This document shows, in pieces, positions 27,903 to 37,251 of a stretch of 64,000 nucleotides of DNA (positions are counted from its first letter, which is position 1; each line of letters opens with the position of its first letter). A model generated the notes under the pieces. It was not told the DNA's origin, made no database searches, and saw only the letters and a program-made list of their open reading frames with translations. This DNA is from Parvibaculaceae bacterium. GTDB taxonomy: Bacteria; Pseudomonadota; Alphaproteobacteria; Parvibaculales; Parvibaculaceae. A program made the translations under genes and the position numbers. The DNA is taken from the NCBI GenBank assembly GCA_028283765.1, contig JAPWJY010000003.1, positions 222,202 through 286,201 on the forward strand. Reading direction: 5' to 3'.

Positions 27903-29882
27903 TCAGAACCCGAACATATGGTCGAGGCAGAAGCTTGCCGAACCGTTGACGAGGCCATGGAATCCGAACAGGCGGCAGCTTGTGTCGCGGATGATGACAT
28001 AGCCCGCGCCGTTCATGGCTGCGCGCTCCGCCTTGCTGAAGGTTTCGCTCAGCCGGAAATGGTATGAGCCGCCCCGCGCGATCCGTATCTCGCGCTCGGC
28101 GACGGGCTTGCCGTCCCGGTCGTGCAGGATCAGTTTCGTCGCGCTTTGGGGGTGCCATTCCGAGGAGGCCGGATAGATGAGATGGCAGAGCGTGTCGAGC
28201 CCGCCCTGTTCGGGCAGGGTCGCGCCGATGCGCAGGAACAGGCGCGTGGTCAATCCCGGCGGCTTGTTGGTGTAGGACTGCGGCTCGTCCTTGTAGATGG
28301 TCGCGGTGTTGTAGATGTGCGCGCCGAAAATGGTCTCGGCCCGGTGGCCCGAGGCCTTCTGCTCGAAGCGGCCCAGCGCATGGAGCCAGCCGTTGGCCTC
28401 TCCGCCCTCGCGGAAATCATAGAGAAACTCGACATGGCCATAGCCGGAGGGAAGGGTCAGCCTTTCCTCCGCCAGCCATTCCTCGACCGGGATCGCCACG
28501 CTGTCGCGGCGCTGGACGCGGCCCAGATAGCGCGATGCGATCAGGCTGCCGTCGGCGTCGATCAGTTCGGCCCGCAACGGCATTTCATGTTCGCTGGTCG
28601 CCATCGGCGTCGGCAGCACCGTGGTGGCGAATTCGCCCAGAGGCAGCACCGGCAGGGGCATGATGTAGCTCTTGGCCATCAGCTTTTCGAGTTGCGGGAT
28701 AAACGGATCAGCCTTGAGATCCGTGCGCTCGACATTGGCGTGCGCAAGGCGGCGCTGGCCACCCTTGCGGGTGACTTCATAACGGGGGCGGACGAAGTAG
28801 CGTCCGGCGACGATCTCGATCTGGTCGGGCCAGCGGGCATGGGGCAGCATCTCGCCGACATCGAGCGCGCGGGTGCCGAAAGGGGGAATTTCGTCGGGGT
28901 AATAGCTCACATCCTGCGCACCCATGATATTGAGGCCGATGGAGCCCGCCGGGATCGGCATGGGGTGCGAGTTCTGGATATAGAGCGTCAGCCGCTCGTC
29001 GGCCTCCGGCGCGGGCATCCCGGCATAGAAGTCGGCGGGCCAGGCGTTGGCGTCGTGGCTGCATGAAAGAGCGAGGCCATTCTCGCCATTCATGTCGAGC
29101 GCATATTTGATGATGTCATGGCCCTTGATCTGGACCGCATGGATGAACAGCGAGCCGGAAAAATCACCAAGGCCGAAGCGTTCGCGGATTTCCGCGCTGT
29201 CGAGCGCGAAGGGTGCGCCGGCTGCCGGCAGGGGCTCGCGCCACTGGGCCAGTTCCTTGCCCGCCTCGTCGAACAGGCAGAGCCAGAGTTCAGGGTTTGC
29301 CGCGCCGTGCTGGCCCCAGTAATTGGCGCTGGCGACGCGGGTATGGATGCCCTCCGCCCCGTTGACGCACTCAACCTCGCGCATCAGCGCGAAGTTGGTG
29401 GCGAAATTCATCGGGTCCAGATAGTTCGCCGGGTTGGTCAGCATCTCGCCGGGGATGCGCATGTCGTCCAGCGTGGCGATGTGTGCGCCCTTGGGGAACA
29501 GGTGAGCGATCGAGGGCATGAGCTTGGCGAAGTCGAAAGTGAGCACCAGCACGGCGGCGGCGCCGGACTGCGCCAGCGCGTTCAGGGTTTTTGCCTCGTG
29601 GCCGAGGAAGATAGCCCCCAGATCCTCGACCCGCTGCACGAAATAGCCCGCCAGATCGAGCCGCGAGAGATCATAATAGGCATGAAAATTGGCGATGACC
29701 CCGCTTGGATCGAAGATTGCGACGGGTCCGGCGACCGCAAGCGAGGCGATCAGTTCATGGCCCTTGCGGGCCGCGAGGGGGTGGCCAAGCGCCTTGAACA
29801 GGGTCGAGCCGCCCGCATTGTTGCCGGGCCGCCAGCCGTGCGACAGGTCGGCATTCTTGAACGTCTCGATTTGCAGGGCCAT
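27903..29882 (-). CDS. Large protein of unknown function, third gene of an oxygenase/ELM1 unit
   Basis: 659 residues from the ATG at 29882 (MALQIETFKN). I do not recognise the family. No signal peptide or membrane helix is evident. The sequence looks beta-rich, with aromatic blocks such as HAYYDLSRLDLAGYFVQRVE, FDFAKLMPSIAHLFPKGA and YGHVEFLYDFREG, and it ends RLFGFHGLVNGSASFCLDHM. Its composition fits its neighbours, and the frame is uninterrupted. It follows the 2OG oxygenase by 38 bases, so shared transcription is likely. Function is open. Confidence 0.7.
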   Translation of the reverse strand: MALQIETFKNADLSHGWRPGNNAGGSTLFKALGHPLAARKGHELIASLAVAGPVAIFDPSGVIANFHAYYDLSRLDLAGYFVQRVEDLGAIFLGHEAKTLNALAQSGAAAVLVLTFDFAKLMPSIAHLFPKGAHIATLDDMRIPGEMLTNPANYLDPMNFATNFALMREVECVNGAEGIHTRVASANYWGQHGAANPELWLCLFDEAGKELAQWREPLPAAGAPFALDSAEIRERFGLGDFSGSLFIHAVQIKGHDIIKYALDMNGENGLALSCSHDANAWPADFYAGMPAPEADERLTLYIQNSHPMPIPAGSIGLNIMGAQDVSYYPDEIPPFGTRALDVGEMLPHARWPDQIEIVAGRYFVRPRYEVTRKGGQRRLAHANVERTDLKADPFIPQLEKLMAKSYIMPLPVLPLGEFATTVLPTPMATSEHEMPLRAELIDADGSLIASRYLGRVQRRDSVAIPVEEWLAEERLTLPSGYGHVEFLYDFREGGEANGWLHALGRFEQKASGHRAETIFGAHIYNTATIYKDEPQSYTNKPPGLTTRLFLRIGATLPEQGGLDTLCHLIYPASSEWHPQSATKLILHDRDGKPVAEREIRIARGGSYHFRLSETFSKAERAAMNGAGYVIIRDTSCRLFGFHGLVNGSASFCLDHMFGF

Positions 29883-29920
29883 AGATTGTCCATTCAACGC
29901 GCGGGAACAGGCGTCCCGTT

Positions 29921-30568
29921 CTAGTAGGCGTCCGATGCGGCGCGGTTGCCGAAAGGGTTGATCTTCTTCAGGAAGGCGCTGAGCCGGTGGCGGCGCTGTT
30001 CATGCTCGACCACGGCTTCATCCGTGACCCAGTTCATCTGGATCGCTCGGCGCTTGCCCTCGAAGGGTTCGTGCCCGTGCCAGCTCGTCCCGGATCGCCT
30101 GAACACCAGCAGGGTGCCGCCGTTGGGCGACACTTCCTCGGCATAATCGTCAAGGTCGGTGCCGTTGCGCAGGATGCGCAGGCGACCGCCGTCCGCGTCC
30201 CACTCGTCGTTCATGTAGAGCAGCACGGTGATGATCTTGGAGGCGGTGTCCGTATGGATCTTGCCGTTCGATTTGGCACAGAAGCCGCGCACCGTGAACA
30301 TGGTCGGGCGGCGGGCAAGGTCGATGCCGAACTTGTCCTCGATCAGGGCGCGGAATTCCGGTCCGTCGAGTTCGGCCAGCAGGTCGCGGAACGCGCCCTT
30401 GATGGCAAGCTCGCTCGGCGGGATCGAGCCGGTCGTGCGCACGTCGGGATAATCGGCCAGCACCTGCGGCAGAGCCTCGCGCTTCACGAAGTGCGGCACC
30501 ACGAAATAGTCGTAGGGCTCCGTCTTCAGCGGCGTTGCCGCGAGCGCGTCATAGTCGAGAAGGCTCAT
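29921..30568 (-). CDS. 2-oxoglutarate/Fe(II)-dependent oxygenase
   Basis: Non-haem iron oxygenase of 215 residues, prolyl-4-hydroxylase-like rather than TauD-like. The facial triad is visible: His105-Thr-Asp107 (NGKIHTDTAS) and His164 (TSWHGHEPF), with the 2OG-binding arginine in GKRRAIQMNW. The start is the ATG at 30568. It sits between the ELM1-family gene and the unknown 659-residue gene on the same strand. The substrate may be a protein or small molecule; nothing in the sequence decides this. Confidence 0.87.
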   Translation of the reverse strand: MSLLDYDALAATPLKTEPYDYFVVPHFVKREALPQVLADYPDVRTTGSIPPSELAIKGAFRDLLAELDGPEFRALIEDKFGIDLARRPTMFTVRGFCAKSNGKIHTDTASKIITVLLYMNDEWDADGGRLRILRNGTDLDDYAEEVSPNGGTLLVFRRSGTSWHGHEPFEGKRRAIQMNWVTDEAVVEHEQRRHRLSAFLKKINPFGNRAASDAY

Positions 30569-30680
30569 CGATCCGGGCTCTCTTGTCATCTCGGGTTCAA
30601 ATATCCCGTCGCCCCTATCTAATAGCTCATCTTGCGTCTCTCAAGGTAGCTGCAGACTACCCGGCAAATAGCCGCACTTT

Positions 30681-31655
30681 CTATGTGGTCTTTCTGAAGC
30701 GATAAGCCTTGGCGATGGCCCGGGCGATCTCACCCGCCGTGTCGGGCGGGGCATAGCTCCATTGTTCCAGCGCGCCCCTGAAAGGCCGGGCATAGCCAGC
30801 GGCATAGACGGCATCGAGAAAACGCCGGAATTTGCCGCCGCCCCCTTCCATTTCGATGACATGGACCGGTTTACCGGTGAAGGCGGCCTCGCCGATCATG
30901 TTGACCGAGTCGCAGGTGACGATGACGGCGTCGGCGCTGCCGAGATAGGCGAAATAGGGGTTCGGCCCCTCGCCCGGCCAGACCTGCGCCGGTTTGCTGT
31001 GCAGTTTTTCCGTGATGATGCGGGTCTGGGCTGCGCCTGTGCGGCGCGAGGGGGTGACGAGCAGGCTCACGCCCTCCTCGTCGCAAAGCCGGGCCAACTG
31101 GCCGCCAAGGCGGGCGGCGGCGGCCTCATCGAACGTATAAACGGCATTGGTGCCGCCCAGCAGCACCGCAACCCTTGGATGGGGCAGGGAGGCAATCGAC
31201 GGGGCGAACGCGGCGGCGGCCTCCGCGAGCTTCTTTCGTGTCAATGTATGCGGAGAAATGAGGGTGGAGAGCACATTGGGGCCTTCCAGCCGGTCATGGG
31301 CGGGCACCCAGACAAAATCGAAGGCGGAAGGCCGGACCTTGGGGTTTTGCAGCACGGCGACAAAGGTTTTCCCGCGGGATTGACGGCGGATCATGCGGGC
31401 ATAGGGGATTGTCTGGCGGCCGCAGGCGAAAACGATGTCCGGCCAGGGAGCCTCGACGCCGGGGGTCGGCGTTGCCGGTCCCCAGGGCGCGAGCCAGCTT
31501 CCCGGCGGCCGGGGCCGGACCCTTTTCATTTCCGGCTCAAGACCCAGCGCGCCCGCCACGCCAAGGCACTGGACCTCGCAGCCGGTGACGCCGGCGGTCA
31601 AAATCCAGGCCCGGGTGCCCGGCTCAAGCGGCTGTTCGGGATCGATGAGAGTCAT
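30681..31655 (-). CDS. ELM1/GT-B-like family protein
   Basis: 324 residues from the ATG at 31655. It resembles the bacterial family annotated mitochondrial fission ELM1, whose fold is related to GT-B glycosyltransferases. Seen: AWILTAGVTGCEVQCLGVAG, PDIVFACGRQTIPYARMIRR, RVAVLLGGTNAVYTFD, and a donor-site-like DAVIVTCDSVNMIGEAAFTG followed by GKPVHVIEM. It may transfer a sugar in envelope biogenesis, but its function is not established. It heads the three-gene minus-strand unit and is divergent from an Lrp-type regulator. Confidence 0.8.
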   Translation of the reverse strand: MTLIDPEQPLEPGTRAWILTAGVTGCEVQCLGVAGALGLEPEMKRVRPRPPGSWLAPWGPATPTPGVEAPWPDIVFACGRQTIPYARMIRRQSRGKTFVAVLQNPKVRPSAFDFVWVPAHDRLEGPNVLSTLISPHTLTRKKLAEAAAAFAPSIASLPHPRVAVLLGGTNAVYTFDEAAAARLGGQLARLCDEEGVSLLVTPSRRTGAAQTRIITEKLHSKPAQVWPGEGPNPYFAYLGSADAVIVTCDSVNMIGEAAFTGKPVHVIEMEGGGGKFRRFLDAVYAAGYARPFRGALEQWSYAPPDTAGEIARAIAKAYRFRKTT

Positions 31656-31744
31656 TTTGTACCAATTGAAGAAATTATATTGCTGAAACCTGCAATCCGG
31701 CATCCTACAAACGAGTATATTCCTTCATCTGATCCGGGAAGCCC

Positions 31745-32221
31745 ATGAAGCGGCACAAACTCGACGCGACGGACATTCTTATCCTCAAGGAACTGCAGGC
31801 GAACGGCAGGATCACCAATGTTGAACTCGCCGCCCGGGTAGAGCTTTCCGCGCCGCCCTGCCTGCGCCGGGTCCGCGCGCTGGAGGAGGCGGGCTACATC
31901 CGGGGCTTCCATGCCGATCTCGACGCCACGGCGCTCGGCTTCGGGGTGACGGTCTTCGCCATGGTCGGGCTTCACAGCCAGGCCGAGAGCGACCTTCAGG
32001 CTTTCGAGGCATTGGTCGGCTCATGGCCGCTTGTGCGGGAATGCTACATGCTGAACGGGGAAATCGATTTCATCCTGCGCTGCATCGCGCCGGACCTTGC
32101 CAGCTTTCAGGATTTCCTGACCCGCAAGCTGACGCCAGCCCCCAATGTGGCGAGCGTGCGCACCTCGCTGTCCATCCGCCAGTCCAAGCATTCCCCCGGC
32201 GTGCCGGTCGAACTGCTCTAG
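31745..32221 (+). CDS. Lrp/AsnC-family transcriptional regulator
   Basis: 158-residue regulator. HTH: LDATDILILKELQANGRITN then VELAARVELSAPPCLRRVRA. The C-terminal RAM ligand-binding domain contains GEIDFILRCIAPDLASFQDF. GGGAAG precedes the ATG. It is divergent from the ELM1-family operon across an 89-base gap, so it could regulate that unit. Effector unknown, probably an amino acid. Confidence 0.92.
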   Translation: MKRHKLDATDILILKELQANGRITNVELAARVELSAPPCLRRVRALEEAGYIRGFHADLDATALGFGVTVFAMVGLHSQAESDLQAFEALVGSWPLVRECYMLNGEIDFILRCIAPDLASFQDFLTRKLTPAPNVASVRTSLSIRQSKHSPGVPVELL

Positions 32222-32222
32222 C

Positions 32223-32867
32223 CTAGCCCAAAGCCGTTTCCGCCGTTTTGCAGGCGAAGGTCACGAAGCAGGCGATGGCGCCCCAGTAGGTGCCCAGAAT
32301 GAACACCGGGGACAAGGGAACCCGTCTGCGGAACTTGTTGAAGGCCAGCACGAAATCGCTGATGACGAAGAGTGTGCCCCCCGCCGTCAGCCATATGGCC
32401 TGCGGCATGTCCTTCATCAGCATGGTCGCCACCATCGCCGTGGTCACCAGCACGAAGACATAGATCGCGACCGGCGCGCGCATTTTCTCCGGCACGCTTC
32501 GCCCGAGCATGATGAGACCGGCGACTGCGACGATGGCCCAGAGGGAAACCGGCCCGCGCTGCCACTCAAGGTTTGCGATGCTCACCATGCCCGCGATAAG
32601 GACGGCATGGCCCACAAGGAAGCTGACAAGGCCCGCGACAAAGCCGTTGGGACGGGTCAGCGCCACATCGCCCGCAAGCCAGAGCACCAGCGTGGCGATG
32701 AGCCAGAGCCGGTATTCGCTGGCCGGGGCCGCGAAGGCCAGAGCGATGAAGAGAATCGTCGTCAGCGCCTTGAACGGCGCATAGAGGCGCTTGTTGCCCA
32801 TGCAATCGAGCGAAATGGCCGTGACGGCGCTGATGGCCGCCGCAATGGCCAGAATAGTGGCAGGCAT
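32223..32867 (-). CDS. Lysoplasmalogenase (YhhN/TMEM86 family)
   Basis: Integral membrane protein of 214 residues with about seven to eight helices. Family features include ISAVTAISLDCMGNKRLYAP, LWLAGDVALTRPNGFVAGLV and GGTLFVISDFVLAFNKFRRR. The conserved acidic residues in these loops (the D of GDVAL and of SDFVLA) are the presumed catalytic ones. Known relatives hydrolyse lysoplasmalogen; the bacterial role is unclear. Its stop is one base from the stop of the convergent Lrp gene. Confidence 0.85.
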   Translation of the reverse strand: MPATILAIAAAISAVTAISLDCMGNKRLYAPFKALTTILFIALAFAAPASEYRLWLIATLVLWLAGDVALTRPNGFVAGLVSFLVGHAVLIAGMVSIANLEWQRGPVSLWAIVAVAGLIMLGRSVPEKMRAPVAIYVFVLVTTAMVATMLMKDMPQAIWLTAGGTLFVISDFVLAFNKFRRRVPLSPVFILGTYWGAIACFVTFACKTAETALG

Positions 32868-33043
32868 GATCTTGTTCCCCCGGCTTTCCCGACACCATCG
32901 ACGAGTCGGGCTTCAAGGCCAAGCGCTTTCGCGTCTCCTTTCCTGTGGCGGGTGCGATTGATCGGCGATGACGCAGGGCTATCTGTCAGGATAGATTTAC
33001 CGCGGGGCATTTCCCGCCGCAGGCGGCAAGACAGGACGGCCAT

Positions 33044-33934
33044 GTGATCCCTTCCCTCATTCGCTTCTGTCCCTGGCTCGACCGGCGGGGGCGGCTTTCC
33101 CCCTTGAGAACCCTCACCTTCGCCGGCCTGTTCGTGCCGGGGCTCGATATCGGCTGGCGGCTCTATGCCGGTCTGCTGGGGGCGAACCCGCTGGAAAGCG
33201 CGATCCATCTGAGCGGGCTCTGGGCGATCCGCTTCCTGTTCATTTCCCTCACGCTCACCCCGCTCACGCAATTGTCGGCCACGCCCCGCTTCATCGAGGT
33301 GCGGCGCATGGTGGGCGTCGCCGCCTGCGCCTATGCGTTCGGCCATCTGGGGCTTTATGCGGCCCAGCAATCGTTCGACCTTGCCAGGGTGGTGAGTGAA
33401 ATCGTCCACCGGATCTATCTCACCATCGGTTTTGCCGCCCTGCTCGGGCTCGGCGTGCTCACCGCCACCTCCACCGACGCCATGGTGAAGCGGCTGGGCG
33501 CGAAGCGCTGGCGGCAGCTCCACAAGCTCGCCTATCTGATCGGGCTGATCGCGACCGTTCACTTCTTCTTGCAGGCCAAGCTTGAGGTCAAGGAACCGAC
33601 CATCATGTTCGGGCTGCTGGCCTGGCTCATGGGCTATCGCCTTCTGCGCCCGTTCTTCGCCGTCAGGGGATGGGGGCTTGCTGGCGCGTCGGCGGGACTG
33701 GCGCTGCTGGCAGGACTCGCGACGGCGCTGGGCGAGGCGCTCTATTTCAACCTCAAGACCGGCGTGGCGATGGCCCGGGTGCTGGGCGTCAACCTCTCGG
33801 CGGTGGCAGGGCTCAGGCCCGGACCTCTCGTTGCTCTCATCGCGCTTTCGCTGGTGATCCTGGCGCTGGCCCTGCGCCTCGCGCTCAATCCGGCAAGGCT
33901 TCCTTCCCGGGCAGGACCAGCTTCCCGGGGTTGA
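33044..33934 (+). CDS. msrQ: Protein-methionine-sulfoxide reductase haem-binding subunit MsrQ
   Basis: Membrane electron donor for MsrP. 296 residues, starting with GTG at 33044, with about six helices of the ferric-reductase-like transmembrane fold. Histidines suited to haem ligation lie in AYAFGHLGLY, EIVHRIYLTIGF, QLHKLAYLIGL and LIATVHFFLQ. The characteristic RRMVGVAACAYAFGHL is present. It lies 9 kb from msrP (23031-24023), whereas these genes are usually adjacent. Its 3' end overlaps the convergent FAD dehydrogenase gene by 50 bases. Confidence 0.92.
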   Translation: MIPSLIRFCPWLDRRGRLSPLRTLTFAGLFVPGLDIGWRLYAGLLGANPLESAIHLSGLWAIRFLFISLTLTPLTQLSATPRFIEVRRMVGVAACAYAFGHLGLYAAQQSFDLARVVSEIVHRIYLTIGFAALLGLGVLTATSTDAMVKRLGAKRWRQLHKLAYLIGLIATVHFFLQAKLEVKEPTIMFGLLAWLMGYRLLRPFFAVRGWGLAGASAGLALLAGLATALGEALYFNLKTGVAMARVLGVNLSAVAGLRPGPLVALIALSLVILALALRLALNPARLPSRAGPASRG

Positions 33935-35315
33935 GGATATTCTTCGGGTCGAGCGCGCGCTTGAGCGTCCGCATCAGCTCCATTTCCACCGGGTCCTTGG
34001 TCGCTGCGATCTCGTCGCGCTTCATCCGGCCGACGCCATGTTCCGCGCTGATCGAGCCGTCATAACGGCGCACGATGTCGTGGACGATCCGGTTCATCTC
34101 GTCCCAGAGCGCCAGATAGGCCGTCTTGTCCATGCCGATGGGCTGGGTCAGGTTGAAATGGATATTGCCGTCGCCAATATGGCCGAACGGCACGGGGCGG
34201 ATGCCCGGCAGCCGTTTTTCGACCGCCGCGCTCGCCTCGGCGATGAAGGCGGCGACTGACGACACCGGCACCGAGACGTCATGCTTGATGCTGCCGCCTT
34301 CCGGGCGCTGGGCGTCGGACATATCCTCGCGCAGACGCCAGAAATCCGCCCGCTGACGGCCCGACCGGGCAATCGCGCCATCGCTGACAAGGGCAAGGTT
34401 TATGGCGCGCTCCAGCAGGCTTTGCAGGGTTGCGTCGAGGTCGCCATTGTCGCCGGAGGTCAGCTCGACCAGCACATACCAGGGCGAGGGCGCGGTCAGC
34501 GGATCAACCGCGCCGGGCATGTGCCTGAGGCAGAGGTCGAGCCCGAGGCGGGGCATCAGCTCGAAAGTGGAAACGAGCCCGCCCGACATGTCCTCGGCGA
34601 GCCGGAGCAGGGCGACGGCGGCCTCGACATCAGGCACCGCGACAAAAGCGGTCGCGACGGCGCGGGGGCGGGGATAAAGTTTCAGCACGGCGGCGGTGAT
34701 GATGCCGAGCGTGCCCTCCGCGCCCATGAACAGGTGCTTGAGGTCATAGCCCGTATTGTCCTTGCGCAGCCCCTTCAGCCCGTGCCAGATCCGGCCATCG
34801 GCCAGCACCACCTCAAGGCCCAGCACCAGATCGCGGGCATTGCCATAGCGCAGCACGGCGGTGCCGCCCGCATTGGTCGAAAGATTGCCGCCGATCTGGC
34901 AGGTGCCTTCCGAGGCGAGGCTGAGCGGGAACAGCCGGCCGGCGTCCTCGGCCTTCTGCTGGATCGTGGCGAGCGTCACGCCCGCCTCCACGGTCATGGT
35001 GTTGTTGGTGGCATCGAGCGTGCGGATGGCGTTGAGGCGCTCCAGCGACAAAACCAGTTCCGCGCCATCTTCAAAAGGTATCTGGCCGCCGACGAGCCCC
35101 GTATTGCCGCCTTGCGGCACGATCGGGGTGCCGGTCTCATGGGCGATCTTCATGATGGCGGCGACCTCGGCCGTCGAGGCCGGGCGCAGGACGGCCCTTG
35201 TCCGGCCATGGTAAAGCTCGCGCCGCTCGACCAGATAGCGCGCCATCAGGGCGTCATCCTCGATGATCCCGTTCCGGTCGAGCAGAGGGCGCAGGCGGGC
35301 GATCACGTCGGTCAT
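33885..35315 (-). CDS. FAD-linked 2-hydroxyacid dehydrogenase (GlcD/D2HGDH type)
   Basis: 476 residues from the ATG at 35315. The PCMH-type FAD-binding domain has PQGGNTGLVGGQIPFEDGAE, then GTCQIGGNLSTNAGGTAVLR. The C-terminal oxidase domain carries PFGHIGDGNIHFNLTQP and ISAEHGVGRMKRDE, both family signatures with probable metal- and substrate-binding His and Glu. Likely substrates are D-2-hydroxyglutarate, D-lactate or glycolate; the motifs do not separate them. Its last 50 bases overlap msrQ on the other strand. Confidence 0.92.
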   Translation of the reverse strand: MTDVIARLRPLLDRNGIIEDDALMARYLVERRELYHGRTRAVLRPASTAEVAAIMKIAHETGTPIVPQGGNTGLVGGQIPFEDGAELVLSLERLNAIRTLDATNNTMTVEAGVTLATIQQKAEDAGRLFPLSLASEGTCQIGGNLSTNAGGTAVLRYGNARDLVLGLEVVLADGRIWHGLKGLRKDNTGYDLKHLFMGAEGTLGIITAAVLKLYPRPRAVATAFVAVPDVEAAVALLRLAEDMSGGLVSTFELMPRLGLDLCLRHMPGAVDPLTAPSPWYVLVELTSGDNGDLDATLQSLLERAINLALVSDGAIARSGRQRADFWRLREDMSDAQRPEGGSIKHDVSVPVSSVAAFIAEASAAVEKRLPGIRPVPFGHIGDGNIHFNLTQPIGMDKTAYLALWDEMNRIVHDIVRRYDGSISAEHGVGRMKRDEIAATKDPVEMELMRTLKRALDPKNILNPGKLVLPGKEALPD

Positions 35316-35467
35316 TCGGATATACTCATGGCGGAGTCGATGCGCCCGGAAAGGACGGAAGGGCATCTTATCTGGCCCTGGCGGAGAATGTCTCCCCAAA
35401 GTGACCATGCGCATTTGCCCGCTTTGCCGGGATTCCATCACGACCGGCAAACCTCTATGCTCGGTTC

Positions 35468-36349
35468 ATGACCGGCATTGGACTTAAAAGCTTCGACCAT
35501 CTCATCATCGCCGTCCGCGACCTCGATGCCGCGGAGGCGACCTATACGCGGATATTGGGCCGCGCGCCGTCCTGGCGGGGCTCGCACCCCGAGGGCGGCA
35601 CGGCCAACGTGCTTTACCGCCTCGCCAACATGTATCTGGAACTGCTCTCGCCGGTGGGCGAGGGATTCTTCGCCACGGGCGTCCGCCAGCATCTGGAGAC
35701 GTCGGGCGAGGGGATATTCGGCATCGTGCTCGGGATCGAGAACGCCGATGCGGCGGCGGCGGGCCTGCGGGCGGCGGGTCTCCATCCCACTGGTCCGCAG
35801 CCGGGCTCCGGCGTGGACGGACGCACCGGCGCGCGGCGCGAATGGCGCAACGTCTATCTCGCGCCGGATGAAACGCGAGGTCTCTTCATGTTCCTGATCG
35901 AGCATGTGAGCCCGGCCGGCGCCCTGCCCGCCGCCGCTCTCACCGAGGGCGTGGCGGCTGCATCGGCCGTCGAGGGGCTTGACCATGTGGTGGTGATGAC
36001 CCCCGATCCCGATGGCTGCAGGAAGCTCTTCGGCGATGTGCTCGGCATCCGGCTTGCGCTCGATCATTCAAAGCCCGAATGGGGGGTGCGCCAGCTCTTT
36101 TTCCGTACCGGCGGCGTCACTATCGAGGTGGTCGCGCCGCTCGATCCCGAAAAGCAGCCGAAGACGGATCATTACTGGGGCCTTGCTTGGAAAACCGGGG
36201 ATATATCGGGCGCGGGCGAGCGGTTGCGGGCAGCCGGGGCCAATGTCTCGGAGGTTCGCACGGGCCGCAAGAAGGGTACGCAGGTCAGCACCATCAGGCC
36301 CGAAACCCATGGCGTGCCAACCCTGCTGATCCAGCAGCCCCAGATCTAG
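35468..36349 (+). CDS. VOC/glyoxalase-fold protein with two domains
   Basis: 293 residues containing two vicinal-oxygen-chelate repeats. The first begins SFDHLIIAVRDLDAAEATYT and includes the glutamate strand NMYLELLSPVGEG. The second begins GLDHVVVMTPDPDGCRKLFG with VTIEVVAPLD. Conserved His and Glu in both repeats could bind a metal. It is divergent from the FAD dehydrogenase gene and convergent with a LysR gene (4-base overlap of stops). Enzyme activity is unknown; a dioxygenase or lyase/isomerase is possible. Confidence 0.87.
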   Translation: MTGIGLKSFDHLIIAVRDLDAAEATYTRILGRAPSWRGSHPEGGTANVLYRLANMYLELLSPVGEGFFATGVRQHLETSGEGIFGIVLGIENADAAAAGLRAAGLHPTGPQPGSGVDGRTGARREWRNVYLAPDETRGLFMFLIEHVSPAGALPAAALTEGVAAASAVEGLDHVVVMTPDPDGCRKLFGDVLGIRLALDHSKPEWGVRQLFFRTGGVTIEVVAPLDPEKQPKTDHYWGLAWKTGDISGAGERLRAAGANVSEVRTGRKKGTQVSTIRPETHGVPTLLIQQPQI

Positions 36350-37251
36350 CGTCCGGCCAGCAATTGCCGGTCCTGTTTCGCCTTTTCGCTGATGAAATCC
36401 AGCACGGCGCGCACCGGGCCTGAATCCTTCAGGTCCGGATGGGCCAGAAGCCAGATGTCCGTGCCATTGACGAGCTTCTGCGGGCTCACCTGCACCAGAT
36501 CGGGATAGGCGTCGGCCACGAGGCACATGAGCGTGGAGATGCCGAGCCCGGCGCGGATCGCCTGAATCTGGTCGGCGACCGAGGCGGTGCGCACGGCGAC
36601 CCGCGCGCCCTGCGTGACATGGCGCAGCCATTCATTGAGTTCAAAGCTTGCCGCCTCGCCCGCGAACTCAACCACGCTGTGCGCGTTCCACTCGTCCCGG
36701 GCCGAGGGCAATCCCCGCTTTTCCGCATAGCCCCGGGAGGCGTAAAAGCCGACGCCGCAGCGACCGACCTTGCGCCCGACGATATTCTCACGCCCCGGCC
36801 CATAGAGCCGCAGCACCACGTCGGCCTCGCGCCGCTTCACGCTCACCGGCGTCTGTTCGGTCATCAGCTCCAGCGTGATGCCCTGATGGCGTTCATAGAA
36901 TTCCGGCAGATAGGGCATCAGCCAGTAGGCGCAGAGACTGTGCACGGTCGCGAGCCTGACCTCGCCGCGCGGTTCGCCCTGCGCCTCGCGGGCCGAAAGC
37001 TCCGCCCGCGACACGGCGTCGGCCATGCGCTCGACCTCGCCTTTCAGCCGCTCGGCGGCGGGGGTGGGGGTATAACCGTCCGCCTGCCGCATGAAGAGCC
37101 GTGCCCCCAGCCGCTTTTCCAGCGCCGCGATATGCCGCCCCACGGTCGCGTGGCTCATGCCGAGCTTGCGCCCGGCCGCCGACAGGCTCCCCGTTTCCGC
37201 TACGGCAAGAAACAGGCGGTAGGCGTCCCAATCTCCAAAGCCGTTCATCAT
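36346..37251 (-). CDS. LysR-family transcriptional regulator
   Basis: 301 residues from the ATG pair at 37248-37251. The N-terminal winged helix reads LFLAVAETGSLSAAGRKLGM followed by SHATVGRHIAALEKRLGARL. The periplasmic-binding-like effector domain follows (PRGEVRLATVHSLCAYWL). It is divergent from the nitronate monooxygenase gene at 37456, with a 204-base gap long enough for LysR binding sites, so that gene is the likely target. Effector unknown. Confidence 0.92.
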   Translation of the reverse strand: MMNGFGDWDAYRLFLAVAETGSLSAAGRKLGMSHATVGRHIAALEKRLGARLFMRQADGYTPTPAAERLKGEVERMADAVSRAELSAREAQGEPRGEVRLATVHSLCAYWLMPYLPEFYERHQGITLELMTEQTPVSVKRREADVVLRLYGPGRENIVGRKVGRCGVGFYASRGYAEKRGLPSARDEWNAHSVVEFAGEAASFELNEWLRHVTQGARVAVRTASVADQIQAIRAGLGISTLMCLVADAYPDLVQVSPQKLVNGTDIWLLAHPDLKDSGPVRAVLDFISEKAKQDRQLLAGR

